From: Pseudarthrobacter sulfonivorans
GTDB taxonomy: Bacteria > Actinomycetota > Actinomycetes > Actinomycetales > Micrococcaceae
Assembly (NCBI RefSeq): GCF_024391045.1
Contig: NZ_JANFCZ010000034.1
Span: forward strand, 1-38,234
Length of the DNA: 38,234 nucleotides
Direction of reading: 5' to 3'
The notes under the pieces were generated by a model, which did no database searches, was not told the DNA's origin, and saw only the letters and a program-made list of their open reading frames with translations. A program made the translations under genes and the position numbers. Each line of letters opens with the position of its first letter. Position 1 is the first letter of the stretch. Shown here one piece after another: positions 21,736-29,891 of the stretch.

Positions 21736-24276
21736 CTAAGCCTCAGGCACGACGTCGTCCGCTGACTTATCGAGCCGCCACCCGCGCCATACGGGGTGCC
21801 TGAGCTTCCCCGAACCAGTCCAGTCGCCGAACGTCACCTCACCCACCAGTCGCGGCGTGACCCAGCGGGCATCGGACGCGTCCTCGCGCGGCACGTCGTC
21901 GAAGGGCGAGGTCTTGCGGGCCAACGCATCCATTTTCTGCCGGAGTTCCGCCAGTTCACGGGTGCTGAACCCACTGCCCACCCGGCCCACGTAGCGCAGG
22001 TCCTTGCCCTCGGGGATGCCCACCAGCAGCGAACCAACGGAGCTTTGCCGGTCGCCTTTGCCCGGCCGCCAGCCGCCCACCACCACCTCCTGGGTCTGTT
22101 CCAGCTTGATCTTGATCCACGTCCGGGTCCGCTGCCCGCTCACATAGCGGCTGTCCGTCCGCTTGGCCATGACGCCCTCGAGCCCCAGTTCCCGCGCGCT
22201 TTCCAGGATGTGTTCGATCTTCTCGTCCAGGACGGGCGACAGCTCAACCGGACAGGCAGACGGCCGGTGGAACGCTTCCAGGCGCTTCCGCCGCTTCTCC
22301 AACGGCAAGGGGCGGAGGTCCTCCCCACCGTGCGACAGCAGGTCAAACAGCATCAGCCGAACGGGGATCGCGGCACGGGCCTTCGCCACGTCACCGGGCC
22401 GCGTGAGTTTCATGCGCCCCTGCAGCACGCCGAAGTCCGGCTTCCCGGAAGGCCCGACGGCGAAAATCTCGCCATCCGCGACGAACGCCCCGTCCGGCCA
22501 GCACTCGCGGTCCGTCAGCTCCGGGTAAGTTGCGGTGACGTCGTTCCCGTTCCGGCTGACGATCCGGACCTTCCCGGCATCTCCGACGATGAGCGCGCGG
22601 ACGCCGTCCCATTTCAGCTCGAATTGCCAGTCGCTGCCCTGCAGGTCCGCGGGAGTTCCGGCGGTGGCCATCATGGGGCTGAAGTCCTGCGCACGGATGG
22701 GCGTAGCGTCAACCGCCGCTGGCTTACCCCGTACAGGCGCACCGGGGGCAGGCGGGGCTTTGGCGGCCTCCTCTGCGCTGGCGGGCTCCTCCACGTCCGG
22801 ACCCTCCTCCACCCCCGCACCCTCCTCCGCCCCGGACCGCCGGGGATGAAACGTGTGGTGGTCCTTGTCCATGAGGTGGATCAGCCACTGCCCTTCGGCG
22901 TCCCCACCGCGGCCGCGGCCGGTGTGGATCAGGGCGAACTTCTTGGTCCCGCCCAGGCCGCCCCCGTCCGCCCCGGTCAGGGTGGCGATGACTTCCCGGC
23001 CGTTGATCCACTTCTCGAGTTCGTACGTGCCGTGGTCCCAGATGGTCACTTCGCCGGCGCCGTACTGGCCCTTCGGAATGGTGCCCTCGAAGCTGCCGTA
23101 GTCCAGCGGATGGTCCTCGGTCTGGACTGCCAGGTGGTTCTTGCCGCCGGACTCAGGAACGCCTTTCGGCAGCGCCCATGAGACCAGCACGCCCTCGTGT
23201 TCGAGCCGGAAGTCGAAGTGCAGCCTGCTGGCGTGATGCTCCTGGATCACAAAGGTATTGCCGCTGCCCGAAACGCCGGTGAATGGTTCGGGCGTTGCCT
23301 CGGGATCCCGCATCGAACGGTACCGCTCCAGGCGCCGGTGCGCGCCGCCGTCGTGCGTTGCTTCTTCGGTGCCCCCTGGGTGCCCGCCGCCGTGCTCGAC
23401 GGCGGCGAACGGGTCCTTGCCCTCCTTCACCCTGCGCAGGACGGCCAGATAGTCGAGGTGCCTGAGGTGGGGAGAGCGGAGCTCACGCCAGGTCCGCGGG
23501 GCCGCCACCATGGGATGGGGCCGGCCGCGGAGGGAGTAGGGGACGATGGTGGTTTTGGCCGCGCTGTTCTGGCTCCAGTCCACCAGGACCTTGCCTGTGC
23601 GGAGGGTCTTCTTCATGTCACTGACGGCGAGGTCCGGATGGTCCGTCTCGAGGGCGCGGGCCAGCTCGTGGGCGAAGGCCGAGATCTGGTCCGAGGTCTG
23701 GCTTCCGTCCAGGCCGGCGTACAGGTGGATGCCCTTGCTGCCGCTGGTGACCGGCACCGGGTCCAGGCCCACGTCCTGCAGGATGGTGCGGGCCAAGAAT
23801 GCCACTTCCGCGCACTCGGCCAGCCCGGCGCCGTCGCCCGGATCCAGGTCCAGGACCAGGCGGTCGGGATTGAGCTGGTTGCCGTGCGAGTCCACCTGCC
23901 ATTGCGGCACGTGGATTTCCAGGGAGTTGATCTGGCCGAACCACGTCAGCGTGGCGGGGTCGTTGACCAGCGGATAGTAGATGGTGCGTTCCTTGTGCGT
24001 GATGGCTGCGCGGGGGAGCCAGCCGGGCGCCGAGTCCTCCAGGTTCTTCTGGAAAAACACTTCCCCCGGCTTCTCCGCCGTGCCCACACCGTTGACCCAG
24101 CGCTTGCGTGTTGCCGGCCGGTTCGCCGCAGCCGGGATGAGCACGTGGGCCACCGCGGAGTAGTAGGCGAGGACGTCGGCCTTGGTGGTGCCGGTCTCCG
24201 GGTAGATGATTTTGTCCAGGTTGGTGAGGGTCAGTTCGCGCCCCGCCACCCGGACGCGTTCCTTAGGACCGGCCAT
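21736..24276 (-). CDS. ligD: ATP-dependent DNA ligase LigD (polymerase-phosphoesterase-ligase)
   Basis: This 846-residue multifunctional NHEJ enzyme fills and trims broken DNA ends and seals them with Ku. Domain order is polymerase/primase (about residues 10-295, catalytic Asp pair in LVLDLDPGDG at 141-150), phosphoesterase (about 335-480, EHHASRLHFDFRLEHEG with His and Asp metal ligands at 347-355), an acidic/Ala-Pro linker (about 480-525), and ligase (from about 530, motif I FELKWDGVR with the adenylated Lys555). This order matches mycobacterial LigD. The start is well supported (AGAGGTGA before the ATG). It is divergent from ku with only 40 bp between start codons. Confidence 0.97.
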   Translation of the reverse strand: MAGPKERVRVAGRELTLTNLDKIIYPETGTTKADVLAYYSAVAHVLIPAAANRPATRKRWVNGVGTAEKPGEVFFQKNLEDSAPGWLPRAAITHKERTIYYPLVNDPATLTWFGQINSLEIHVPQWQVDSHGNQLNPDRLVLDLDPGDGAGLAECAEVAFLARTILQDVGLDPVPVTSGSKGIHLYAGLDGSQTSDQISAFAHELARALETDHPDLAVSDMKKTLRTGKVLVDWSQNSAAKTTIVPYSLRGRPHPMVAAPRTWRELRSPHLRHLDYLAVLRRVKEGKDPFAAVEHGGGHPGGTEEATHDGGAHRRLERYRSMRDPEATPEPFTGVSGSGNTFVIQEHHASRLHFDFRLEHEGVLVSWALPKGVPESGGKNHLAVQTEDHPLDYGSFEGTIPKGQYGAGEVTIWDHGTYELEKWINGREVIATLTGADGGGLGGTKKFALIHTGRGRGGDAEGQWLIHLMDKDHHTFHPRRSGAEEGAGVEEGPDVEEPASAEEAAKAPPAPGAPVRGKPAAVDATPIRAQDFSPMMATAGTPADLQGSDWQFELKWDGVRALIVGDAGKVRIVSRNGNDVTATYPELTDRECWPDGAFVADGEIFAVGPSGKPDFGVLQGRMKLTRPGDVAKARAAIPVRLMLFDLLSHGGEDLRPLPLEKRRKRLEAFHRPSACPVELSPVLDEKIEHILESARELGLEGVMAKRTDSRYVSGQRTRTWIKIKLEQTQEVVVGGWRPGKGDRQSSVGSLLVGIPEGKDLRYVGRVGSGFSTRELAELRQKMDALARKTSPFDDVPREDASDARWVTPRLVGEVTFGDWTGSGKLRHPVWRGWRLDKSADDVVPEA

Positions 24277-24316
24277 GGGTCTTCACCTCTGGCCTGCGGT
24301 GATGTTCACTTGAGGG

Positions 24317-25471
24317 ATGAGAGCCATCTGGAAAGGTGCCATCGCGTTCGGCCTGGTCAACGTGCCCGTGAAGGTCTACAGTGCCACGGAGGACCACGAC
24401 ATCAGCCTCCACCAGGTCCACAATGCCGACGGCGGCCGGATCCGCTACCAGCGCCGCTGCGAGGTGTGCAGCAAGATCATCGACTATTCGGACATTGAAA
24501 AGGCTTTCGAGGAAGACGGCCGGACGGTGGTCCTGTCCAAGGACGAGCTCAAGTCCATCCCGGCGGAGAACAGCCACGAGATCGAGGTGGTCCAGTTCGT
24601 CCCGTCCGAGCAGCTGGAACCCATGATGTTCGAGAAGAGCTACTACCTCGAGCCGGATTCCAAGTCGCCCAAGGCCTACGGGCTGCTGCGCCGGGCGCTG
24701 GAGGACACCGACCGGGTGGCCATTGTCCAGTTCGCGCTGCGCGAGAAGACCCGCCTGGGCGCGCTGCGTATTAAGGACGATGTGCTGGTGCTGCAATCCC
24801 TGCTCTGGCCCGACGAAGTGCGTGAGGCGAGCTTCCCCGCCCTGGACGAGACGGTCCGGATTTCCGCCCAGGAACGCGAGATGTCCGCCGCGCTGGTGGA
24901 GTCCATGGCCGCGGATTTCGAACCCGAACACTTCACCGACGACTACCAGGTCCAGCTCCGGAAGCTGATCGACGCCAAGCTGGAACAGGGCGACTCGCTG
25001 GACACCGACGAAACGTTCGGCGCGGAAGCCGGCGACGGCGGAAAGGGCGAGGTCATCGACCTGATGGAGGCGCTCAAACGCAGCCTCGACCGGAAGCGCG
25101 GCGGTGCCGCGGCGGCCGCATCGTCCGCGTCCTCGGCCGATGACGATGAGTCCGACGACGATGAGTCCGAAGACCAGGCGGACGACGGCGGCACTGAAGA
25201 GAGTGCCGGCGGCTCGCGGGGGAAGACTCCCGCCAAACCTGCAGCCAAGAGCGCCGGGACCAAAACTGCGGCGGGGAGTACGGCCACCAAAGCCCCGGCC
25301 GCCAGGTCCACCACCGCGAAGTCCGCCACAGCCAAGACAACCACAGCCAAGACAACCGCCGCCAAGACCACTACTTCCAAAACCACTACCGCGAAAACAA
25401 CCACCGCGAAGTCCACAACTGCCAAGCCTGCCGCGAAGGCGCCCGCAGCGCGGGCCAGAAAGGGCGCCTGA
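24317..25471 (+). CDS. ku: Ku protein, non-homologous end joining
   Basis: The 384-residue bacterial Ku forms a ring homodimer that loads on double-strand ends and recruits LigD. The Ku core covers about residues 1-255, starting with the very conserved MRAIWKGAIAFGLVNVPVKV and including the YQRRCEVCSKIIDYSDIEK region. A non-conserved tail follows: an acidic patch (DDDESDDDESEDQADD, around residue 275) and then about 55 residues of Lys/Thr/Ala repeats (TTAKTTTAK-like), resembling histone H1 or HU-type tails that bind DNA. A GAGGG directly touches the ATG, too close to act as a normal ribosome site, so the start may be leaderless; the conserved N-terminus makes the start itself sure. Confidence 0.97.
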   Translation: MRAIWKGAIAFGLVNVPVKVYSATEDHDISLHQVHNADGGRIRYQRRCEVCSKIIDYSDIEKAFEEDGRTVVLSKDELKSIPAENSHEIEVVQFVPSEQLEPMMFEKSYYLEPDSKSPKAYGLLRRALEDTDRVAIVQFALREKTRLGALRIKDDVLVLQSLLWPDEVREASFPALDETVRISAQEREMSAALVESMAADFEPEHFTDDYQVQLRKLIDAKLEQGDSLDTDETFGAEAGDGGKGEVIDLMEALKRSLDRKRGGAAAAASSASSADDDESDDDESEDQADDGGTEESAGGSRGKTPAKPAAKSAGTKTAAGSTATKAPAARSTTAKSATAKTTTAKTTAAKTTTSKTTTAKTTTAKSTTAKPAAKAPAARARKGA

Positions 25472-25543
25472 GGCGGTTGTTGAGCGGGCGGTCGGCGAGG
25501 GCGCTAATCCAGCGCGCCCGGCAGTAACGGCGATGGCCGCCGC

Positions 25544-25810
25544 CTAGGAGTTCCGCAGGGCGGAGATGAGTTCGCTCTTCTTTTTGGCCGAGTATCCGGT
25601 GAGGCCAATTTCCTTGGCTTTGGCCTTGAGCTGCGGGACGGTCCAGTCTTCGTAGTCTCCTGATTTGCCGCCTTTGCGGCCAACCGCCGAACGGCCCTTT
25701 TTGGCTGCCGCGTTGGAGATCCGCGCCGCCTTCTGCTTGGACGCCCCGTCCTCGCGCAGTTCCTCATAGAGCTCAGGATCCTTCAGGCTGGGATTTTTCT
25801 TTTCCGGCAT
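25544..25810 (-). CDS. Small basic protein with Rho-N/SAP-like C-terminus
   Basis: The 88-residue protein has two recognisable halves. Residues about 10-50 (DPELYEELREDGASKQKAAR to KKGRSAVGRKGGKSG) look like a short basic actinobacterial DUF. Residues about 53-86 (WTVPQLKAKAKEIGLTGYSA then KKKSELISALR) match the helix-extended-helix of the Rho termination factor N-terminal / SAP family, which binds nucleic acid. AAGGAG lies six bases before the ATG at 25810; a TTG 15 bases upstream is in frame but less likely. It is convergent with ku. A nucleic-acid role is inferred. Confidence 0.88.
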   Translation of the reverse strand: MPEKKNPSLKDPELYEELREDGASKQKAARISNAAAKKGRSAVGRKGGKSGDYEDWTVPQLKAKAKEIGLTGYSAKKKSELISALRNS

Positions 25811-26017
25811 GGCATGCTCCTTCAAAGGCCGCTGAGGTTCCGTCTTCGCTGGTCAGTCTTCACGCTAATTCCGGGCCCAGGCAAAAACAAGGAACCACTA
25901 AGTTTGCTTGCTTTTCAGTTTGCCTGACGGCCACAATGGGCAGAATTGCAGCCTCCACTGTGCCAACAGCGTGCTGTCACTCGAAACCTGTCAACGGAGA
26001 TGGAGAGGGGCGCCGAA

Positions 26018-26866
26018 ATGGACGACAAAACGGCCGTGGACGAAGCCGACCGGGCATTGAAGCAAAAGCATCGCGCCATGTGGGCCTCCGGGGATTACCC
26101 GGCCCTCGCCAGTGAGCTTGTCAACGACCTTGGGGCCATCCTTGTTGAGGCCGCGGGTATCAAAGCCAGGCAGCGGGTCCTCGATGTGGCTGCCGGCGCC
26201 GGGAATGCGGCCATCCCCGCGGCCATGATGGGTGCACAGGTGACTGCCAGCGATCTGACCCCGGAACTCTTCGACGCCGGTCGGCACCAGGCAGCCGACC
26301 GCGGCGTTGAGCTTGACTGGGTGGAATCCGACGCCGAGGCCCTTCCGTTCGGTGACGACGAATTCGACGCCGTGATCTCCTGCATGGGCGTGATGTTCGC
26401 GCCGCATCATCAGGCGGGCGCCGACGAAATCGTACGCGTGTGCAAACCTGGTGGCACCATCGGGCTGCTCAGCTGGACGCCCGATGGGTTCATCGGGAAG
26501 ATGTTCGCAGCCATGAAGCCCTTCGCGCCGCCCCCTCCGCCCGGGGCCCAGCCGCCGCCGCTGTGGGGCAGCGAAGACCATGTGCGGGAGCTCTTTGGCG
26601 AACGGATCACGGACAGTCACGCCGAAAAGCGGACCCTGGCCGTCCACAGCTTCCACGAACCCGCGGACTTCCTGCGCTACTTCAAATCCCACTATGGCCC
26701 CACCATCTCGGTTTACAAGTTCCTCGGCGAGGACCAGGAGAAAGTCAAAGCCCTTGACGCGGCCCTCACCGAGCTTGCCGACTCGTTCGGCGATGCCCAC
26801 GGCGATGCGGCGTGGCAGATGGAATGGGAATATCTGATCTTCACCGCCAGGAAGGCACGGGCATGA
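26018..26866 (+). CDS. Class I SAM-dependent methyltransferase
   Basis: The 282-residue protein has the SAM-binding motif I VLDVAAGAGNAAI (around residues 52-64), an acidic loop after strand 2 (VTASDLTPELFDAG), SDAEALPFGDDEFDAVISCMG as motifs II/III, and VCKPGGTIGLLSW as the post-motif. The Rossmann-like methyltransferase fold is clear; the acceptor is unknown. The ATG at 26018 follows GAGAGGGG at a good distance; ATGs at 26000 and further upstream lack proper spacing. Its TGA overlaps the ATG of the SRPBCC gene (ATGA), implying translational coupling and a joint role. Confidence 0.92.
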   Translation: MDDKTAVDEADRALKQKHRAMWASGDYPALASELVNDLGAILVEAAGIKARQRVLDVAAGAGNAAIPAAMMGAQVTASDLTPELFDAGRHQAADRGVELDWVESDAEALPFGDDEFDAVISCMGVMFAPHHQAGADEIVRVCKPGGTIGLLSWTPDGFIGKMFAAMKPFAPPPPPGAQPPPLWGSEDHVRELFGERITDSHAEKRTLAVHSFHEPADFLRYFKSHYGPTISVYKFLGEDQEKVKALDAALTELADSFGDAHGDAAWQMEWEYLIFTARKARA

Positions 26867-27303
26867 AAGAGAACTTCGTAGCAACGTCCAACGTCACCGT
26901 CGACGCGCCGGCCAGCCGGGTGTGGGACGTCATCACCGATCCCGCCGCCGTGAAGGAGTTCATGTTCGGGGCGGACCTGGTGACCGACTGGACCGTAAGC
27001 AGTCCCATCGTGTGGCGTGGCGAGTGGGAGGGAAAACCCTACGAGGACAAAGGAACCATTCTCGAAGTGGAACCCGGCAGAAAGCTGGTCCACACGCATT
27101 TCAGCCCGCTCGGCGGCGAAGAGGACAAGCCGGAGAACTACCACACCCTGACCTGGACCCTGGAAGAGCAGGACGGCGGGACCAGTCTCACGCTCGCGCA
27201 GGACAACAATGCCAGCGAAGAGGCCGCCGAGCACTCCCAGGGCATGTGGGACATGCTCGTCGCGGACGTCAAGAAGATCGCCGAGCGCGGCCAACCCAAC
27301 TGA
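26863..27303 (+). CDS. SRPBCC / AHSA1-like domain protein
   Basis: The 146-residue protein has the START-like (SRPBCC) layout: an N-terminal strand and helix (VTVDAPASRVWDVITDPAAV), a central sheet (WRGEWEGKPYEDKGTILEVE), and a long C-terminal helix (AEHSQGMWDMLVADVKKIAE). AHSA1-like members bind hydrophobic ligands or act as chaperone cofactors; the ligand is unknown. Its ATG overlaps the methyltransferase stop by four bases. The last codons (Gln-Pro-Asn) and the TGA stop lie inside inverted repeat C. Confidence 0.92.
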   Translation: MKENFVATSNVTVDAPASRVWDVITDPAAVKEFMFGADLVTDWTVSSPIVWRGEWEGKPYEDKGTILEVEPGRKLVHTHFSPLGGEEDKPENYHTLTWTLEEQDGGTSLTLAQDNNASEEAAEHSQGMWDMLVADVKKIAERGQPN

Positions 27304-27360
27304 CTCGCACTTAACGTCGTGGAACCGCGGAATGGCGACGCTAAGTGCGAGCCAGTTGGG
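27295..27360. repeat. Intergenic inverted repeat C, overlapping a stop codon
   Basis: Two 25-base arms (27295-27319 and 27336-27360) match at 23 of 25 positions, around a 16-base loop containing CCGCGG. The left arm begins inside the SRPBCC gene and contains its TGA stop (27301-27303). It probably also ends this transcript. Confidence 0.92.
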
Positions 27361-27381
27361 CAGGCGGCGGGATTAAAGTGA

Positions 27382-27433
27382 GCGGCCGCCGTCGTACGTT
27401 CCCCACAGAGGAGAGAAGTACGACGGCGGCCGC
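27382..27433 (-). terminator. Terminator hairpin of the fructose operon
   Basis: Perfect 16-bp arms (27382-27397 and 27418-27433), almost all G/C, surround a 20-base loop. It begins 30 bp past the ptsH stop on the minus strand. There is no T-run, so it may be a T-poor actinobacterial terminator. Confidence 0.8.
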
Positions 27434-27463
27434 GCGGCTTTGGTGCCTCAGCGGGTGTAGCCG

Positions 27464-27742
27464 CTACTCGGCGTCGTGATCCGTTTCCAGGATCTGGACC
27501 AGACGCTCGAGGGCGTCGTCCGCGCCGGCACCTTCGGCGCGGAGCACCACGACGTCGCCGTGGGATGCGCCCAGGCTCATGAGGGACAGGATGCTGGCGG
27601 CGTCCATCGCCTCGTCAACAGGCTCGCCTTCACGGGCGATGGTGATGTCCAGGTCGAACTCGCCGGCGGCCTCGGCGAAGATGGCGGCGGGGCGGGCGTG
27701 CAGGCCTACGCGGCTGGCGACGGTTGCGGTGCGTTCTGACAT
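27464..27742 (-). CDS. ptsH: Phosphocarrier protein HPr
   Basis: The 92-residue PTS phosphocarrier passes phosphate from Enzyme I to the EIIA domain of the fructose transporter. The phosphorylated His15 lies in VGLHARPAA. The serine region equivalent to regulatory Ser46 is present as DAASILSLMSLGASHGD (Ser50 here). AAAGGAG lies five bases before the ATG. It is the last gene of the fructose operon, 68 bp after fruA, and ends at a strong hairpin. No gene for Enzyme I is in the window. Confidence 0.95.
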   Translation of the reverse strand: MSERTATVASRVGLHARPAAIFAEAAGEFDLDITIAREGEPVDEAMDAASILSLMSLGASHGDVVVLRAEGAGADDALERLVQILETDHDAE

Positions 27743-27810
27743 TGTTGCTCCTTTTGTCTACCGGCGCCTGGTGCTTCGGGCGCCGCGAATCGTTGGTTGG
27801 TACGGCTGGG

Positions 27811-29889
27811 TCAGACAGTTGCGGGAACGGTCTCCACGCTAGCAGCGGGTTCCGGCTGTTTGACCGCCCAGCGCTTGAGGGCGATGACTGCCAGTGCGCT
27901 GACAACGGCTCCGGCGACGATGGAGATCACGAACATCGCCAGGTTGCCGATGGCGAAGAACACGAAGATGCCGCCGTGGGGAGCCTGGGATGTGACGCCG
28001 GTGGCCATGCACAGCGCCCCGGTGAGTGCGCCGCCCAGCATGCTGGCGGGGATGACGCGCAGCGGGTCGGCTGCGGCGAACGGGATGGCGCCTTCGGAGA
28101 TGAAGGATGCACCGAGGAGCCAGGCCGCCTTACCGTTTTCGCGCTCGGCCAGGCTGAAGAGCTTCTTGTCCAAGGTGGTGGCAAGCGCCATCGCCAGCGG
28201 CGGCACCATGCCTGCAGCCATCACGGTTGCCATGATCTGCCACGGTGCCTGGTTGGTGGCGCTGCCGGCGCTGAGCCCGGCAACGGCGAACGCGTAGGCA
28301 ACCTTGTTGACCGGACCGCCGAGGTCGAAGCACATCATGAGGCCAAGGATGATTCCGAGGACCACAGCGGAGACGCCGGTCATGCCGGTGAGCCACGAGT
28401 TCAGTGCGGTGGTGATGGCGGCAATGGGGCCGCCCAGGACCAGGAACATCAGGCCGGAGGCAAAGATGGATGCCAGGAGCGGAATGATCACCACGGGCAT
28501 CAGGCCACGCAGCCAGCGCGGTACCTGCCAGGTCCCGATGAGGTGGGCCATGTAGCCTGCCAGCAGGCCGCCGACGATGCCGCCGAGGAAGCCGGCACCC
28601 ATGAACCCGGATACAGCACCGGCGACGAAACCTGGTGCGATGCCGGGCCTGTCGGCGATGGCGTAGGCGATGTAGCCGGCCAGCGCGGGGACCAGGAAGC
28701 CCATGGACAGGGCGCCGATCTTGAACAGGACGGCGCCGAGGTAGATCGCCAGTCCGCCTTCCGGAAGGTTGCCGAAGTTGTTCGCCAGCACCACCTTGTC
28801 CGCGACGCTGGTGATGTTGTACCCACCGAGCAGGAAGCCCAGGGCGATCAGGAGGCCGCCGCCGGCCACGAACGGGATCATGTAGCTGACGCCGGTCAGC
28901 AGTGCGCGCTTCAGCTTCTGGCCGATGTGCTCGCCCTTTTCGGCTTCAGCCTGCTGGGCCTGCTCCTCCGCACCGAAGTGCGGCACCCGGCGGGCGTGCG
29001 GGTCGGTGGCAGCGGCGAGCGCTTCCTGGACCATCTTTGCGGGCTCGTCGATGCCGCGCTTGACCGGCGCGTTGATGACAGGCTTTCCGGCGAAGCGCTC
29101 CTTGCCGCGGACGTCCACGTCGACGGCGAAGATCACGGCGTCCGCCGCGGCGATGACTGCGGGGTCCAGTGCCTTGGCACCCGAGGAGCCCTGAGTTTCA
29201 ACCTGCAGGTCCACGCCCATTTCCTGGGCGGCGGCCACCAGCGAATCGGCGGCCATGTAGGTGTGCGCGATGCCGGTGGGGCAGGCCGTGACGGCTACCA
29301 GGCGCCTGGGACCCGACGCGGCGCCGGTGGTTGGGCCGGTTGAAGCCGCAGCAGCACCCGCGGCGGAGGCGCCGGAAGCAGCACCCACAGCCACAGGCAC
29401 AGCGTCGGCCGCTGCCGGGGCAGCGTGGGCGGCCGGCTTGTCCGCTAGCGCACCGTCCACGAGCGAAACGATTTCCTCACGGCTGGACGCTGCACGCAGC
29501 GCTGCCGTGAAGTCCTTTTTGATGAGGGACCGGGCCAGCTTGGACAGGAGCTTGAGGTGTTCCTGGTCCGCGCCGTCCGGGGCTGCGATGAAGAAGACGA
29601 GGTCGGCCGGGCCGTCCTTGGCGCCGAAGTCCACCTTCGGGTTGAGCCGGGCCATGGCCAGTGTGGGTTCCACGACGGCGGCCGAGCGGCAGTGCGGGAT
29701 GGCGATGCCGCCGGGGATGCCGGTGGCCGTCTTCTGCTCACGGGCGAAGGCGTCCGCGAAGAGGCCTTCAACTTCTGACGCGCGGCCGGTGGCAGCTACT
29801 TTGCTGGCCAGGTACCTGATCACATCCTCGGGCGAGGTGCCCAGGTTCTGGTCGAGCTCGACCAGTTCGGTGGTGATGAGCTGAGTCAC
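27811..29889 (-). CDS. fruA: PTS fructose transporter subunit IIABC
   Basis: The 692-residue membrane protein imports fructose and phosphorylates it to fructose 1-phosphate. Domains in order: EIIA (about residues 1-150, phospho-His66 in GIAIPHCRS), an Ala/Gly/Pro-rich linker (about 152-193), EIIB (about 195-290, phospho-Cys203 in VAVTACPTGIAHTYMAA), and EIIC with about eight to ten membrane helices (about 335-680). The start is the GTG at 29889, six bases after AAAGGA; the frame is open 77 codons upstream but that overlaps fruK. The fruK stop is only two bases before the GTG, so translation is coupled. Confidence 0.96.
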   Translation of the reverse strand: MTQLITTELVELDQNLGTSPEDVIRYLASKVAATGRASEVEGLFADAFAREQKTATGIPGGIAIPHCRSAAVVEPTLAMARLNPKVDFGAKDGPADLVFFIAAPDGADQEHLKLLSKLARSLIKKDFTAALRAASSREEIVSLVDGALADKPAAHAAPAAADAVPVAVGAASGASAAGAAAASTGPTTGAASGPRRLVAVTACPTGIAHTYMAADSLVAAAQEMGVDLQVETQGSSGAKALDPAVIAAADAVIFAVDVDVRGKERFAGKPVINAPVKRGIDEPAKMVQEALAAATDPHARRVPHFGAEEQAQQAEAEKGEHIGQKLKRALLTGVSYMIPFVAGGGLLIALGFLLGGYNITSVADKVVLANNFGNLPEGGLAIYLGAVLFKIGALSMGFLVPALAGYIAYAIADRPGIAPGFVAGAVSGFMGAGFLGGIVGGLLAGYMAHLIGTWQVPRWLRGLMPVVIIPLLASIFASGLMFLVLGGPIAAITTALNSWLTGMTGVSAVVLGIILGLMMCFDLGGPVNKVAYAFAVAGLSAGSATNQAPWQIMATVMAAGMVPPLAMALATTLDKKLFSLAERENGKAAWLLGASFISEGAIPFAAADPLRVIPASMLGGALTGALCMATGVTSQAPHGGIFVFFAIGNLAMFVISIVAGAVVSALAVIALKRWAVKQPEPAASVETVPATV

Positions 29890-29891
29890 TG

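Noticed and set aside
23197..24498. A 433-codon plus-strand frame opposite ligD
   Set aside because: It is antisense to well-conserved LigD domains, has no recognisable product, and overlaps the ku start.
25260..25450. AAGAC(A/C)AC-like tandem repetition considered as a minisatellite
   Set aside because: It encodes the Lys/Thr/Ala tail of Ku in frame; such tails are known in actinobacterial Ku proteins.
27724..29343. A 539-codon plus-strand frame opposite fruA
   Set aside because: It is Gly/Asp/His-rich antisense sequence; the minus strand encodes an intact EIIABC protein.
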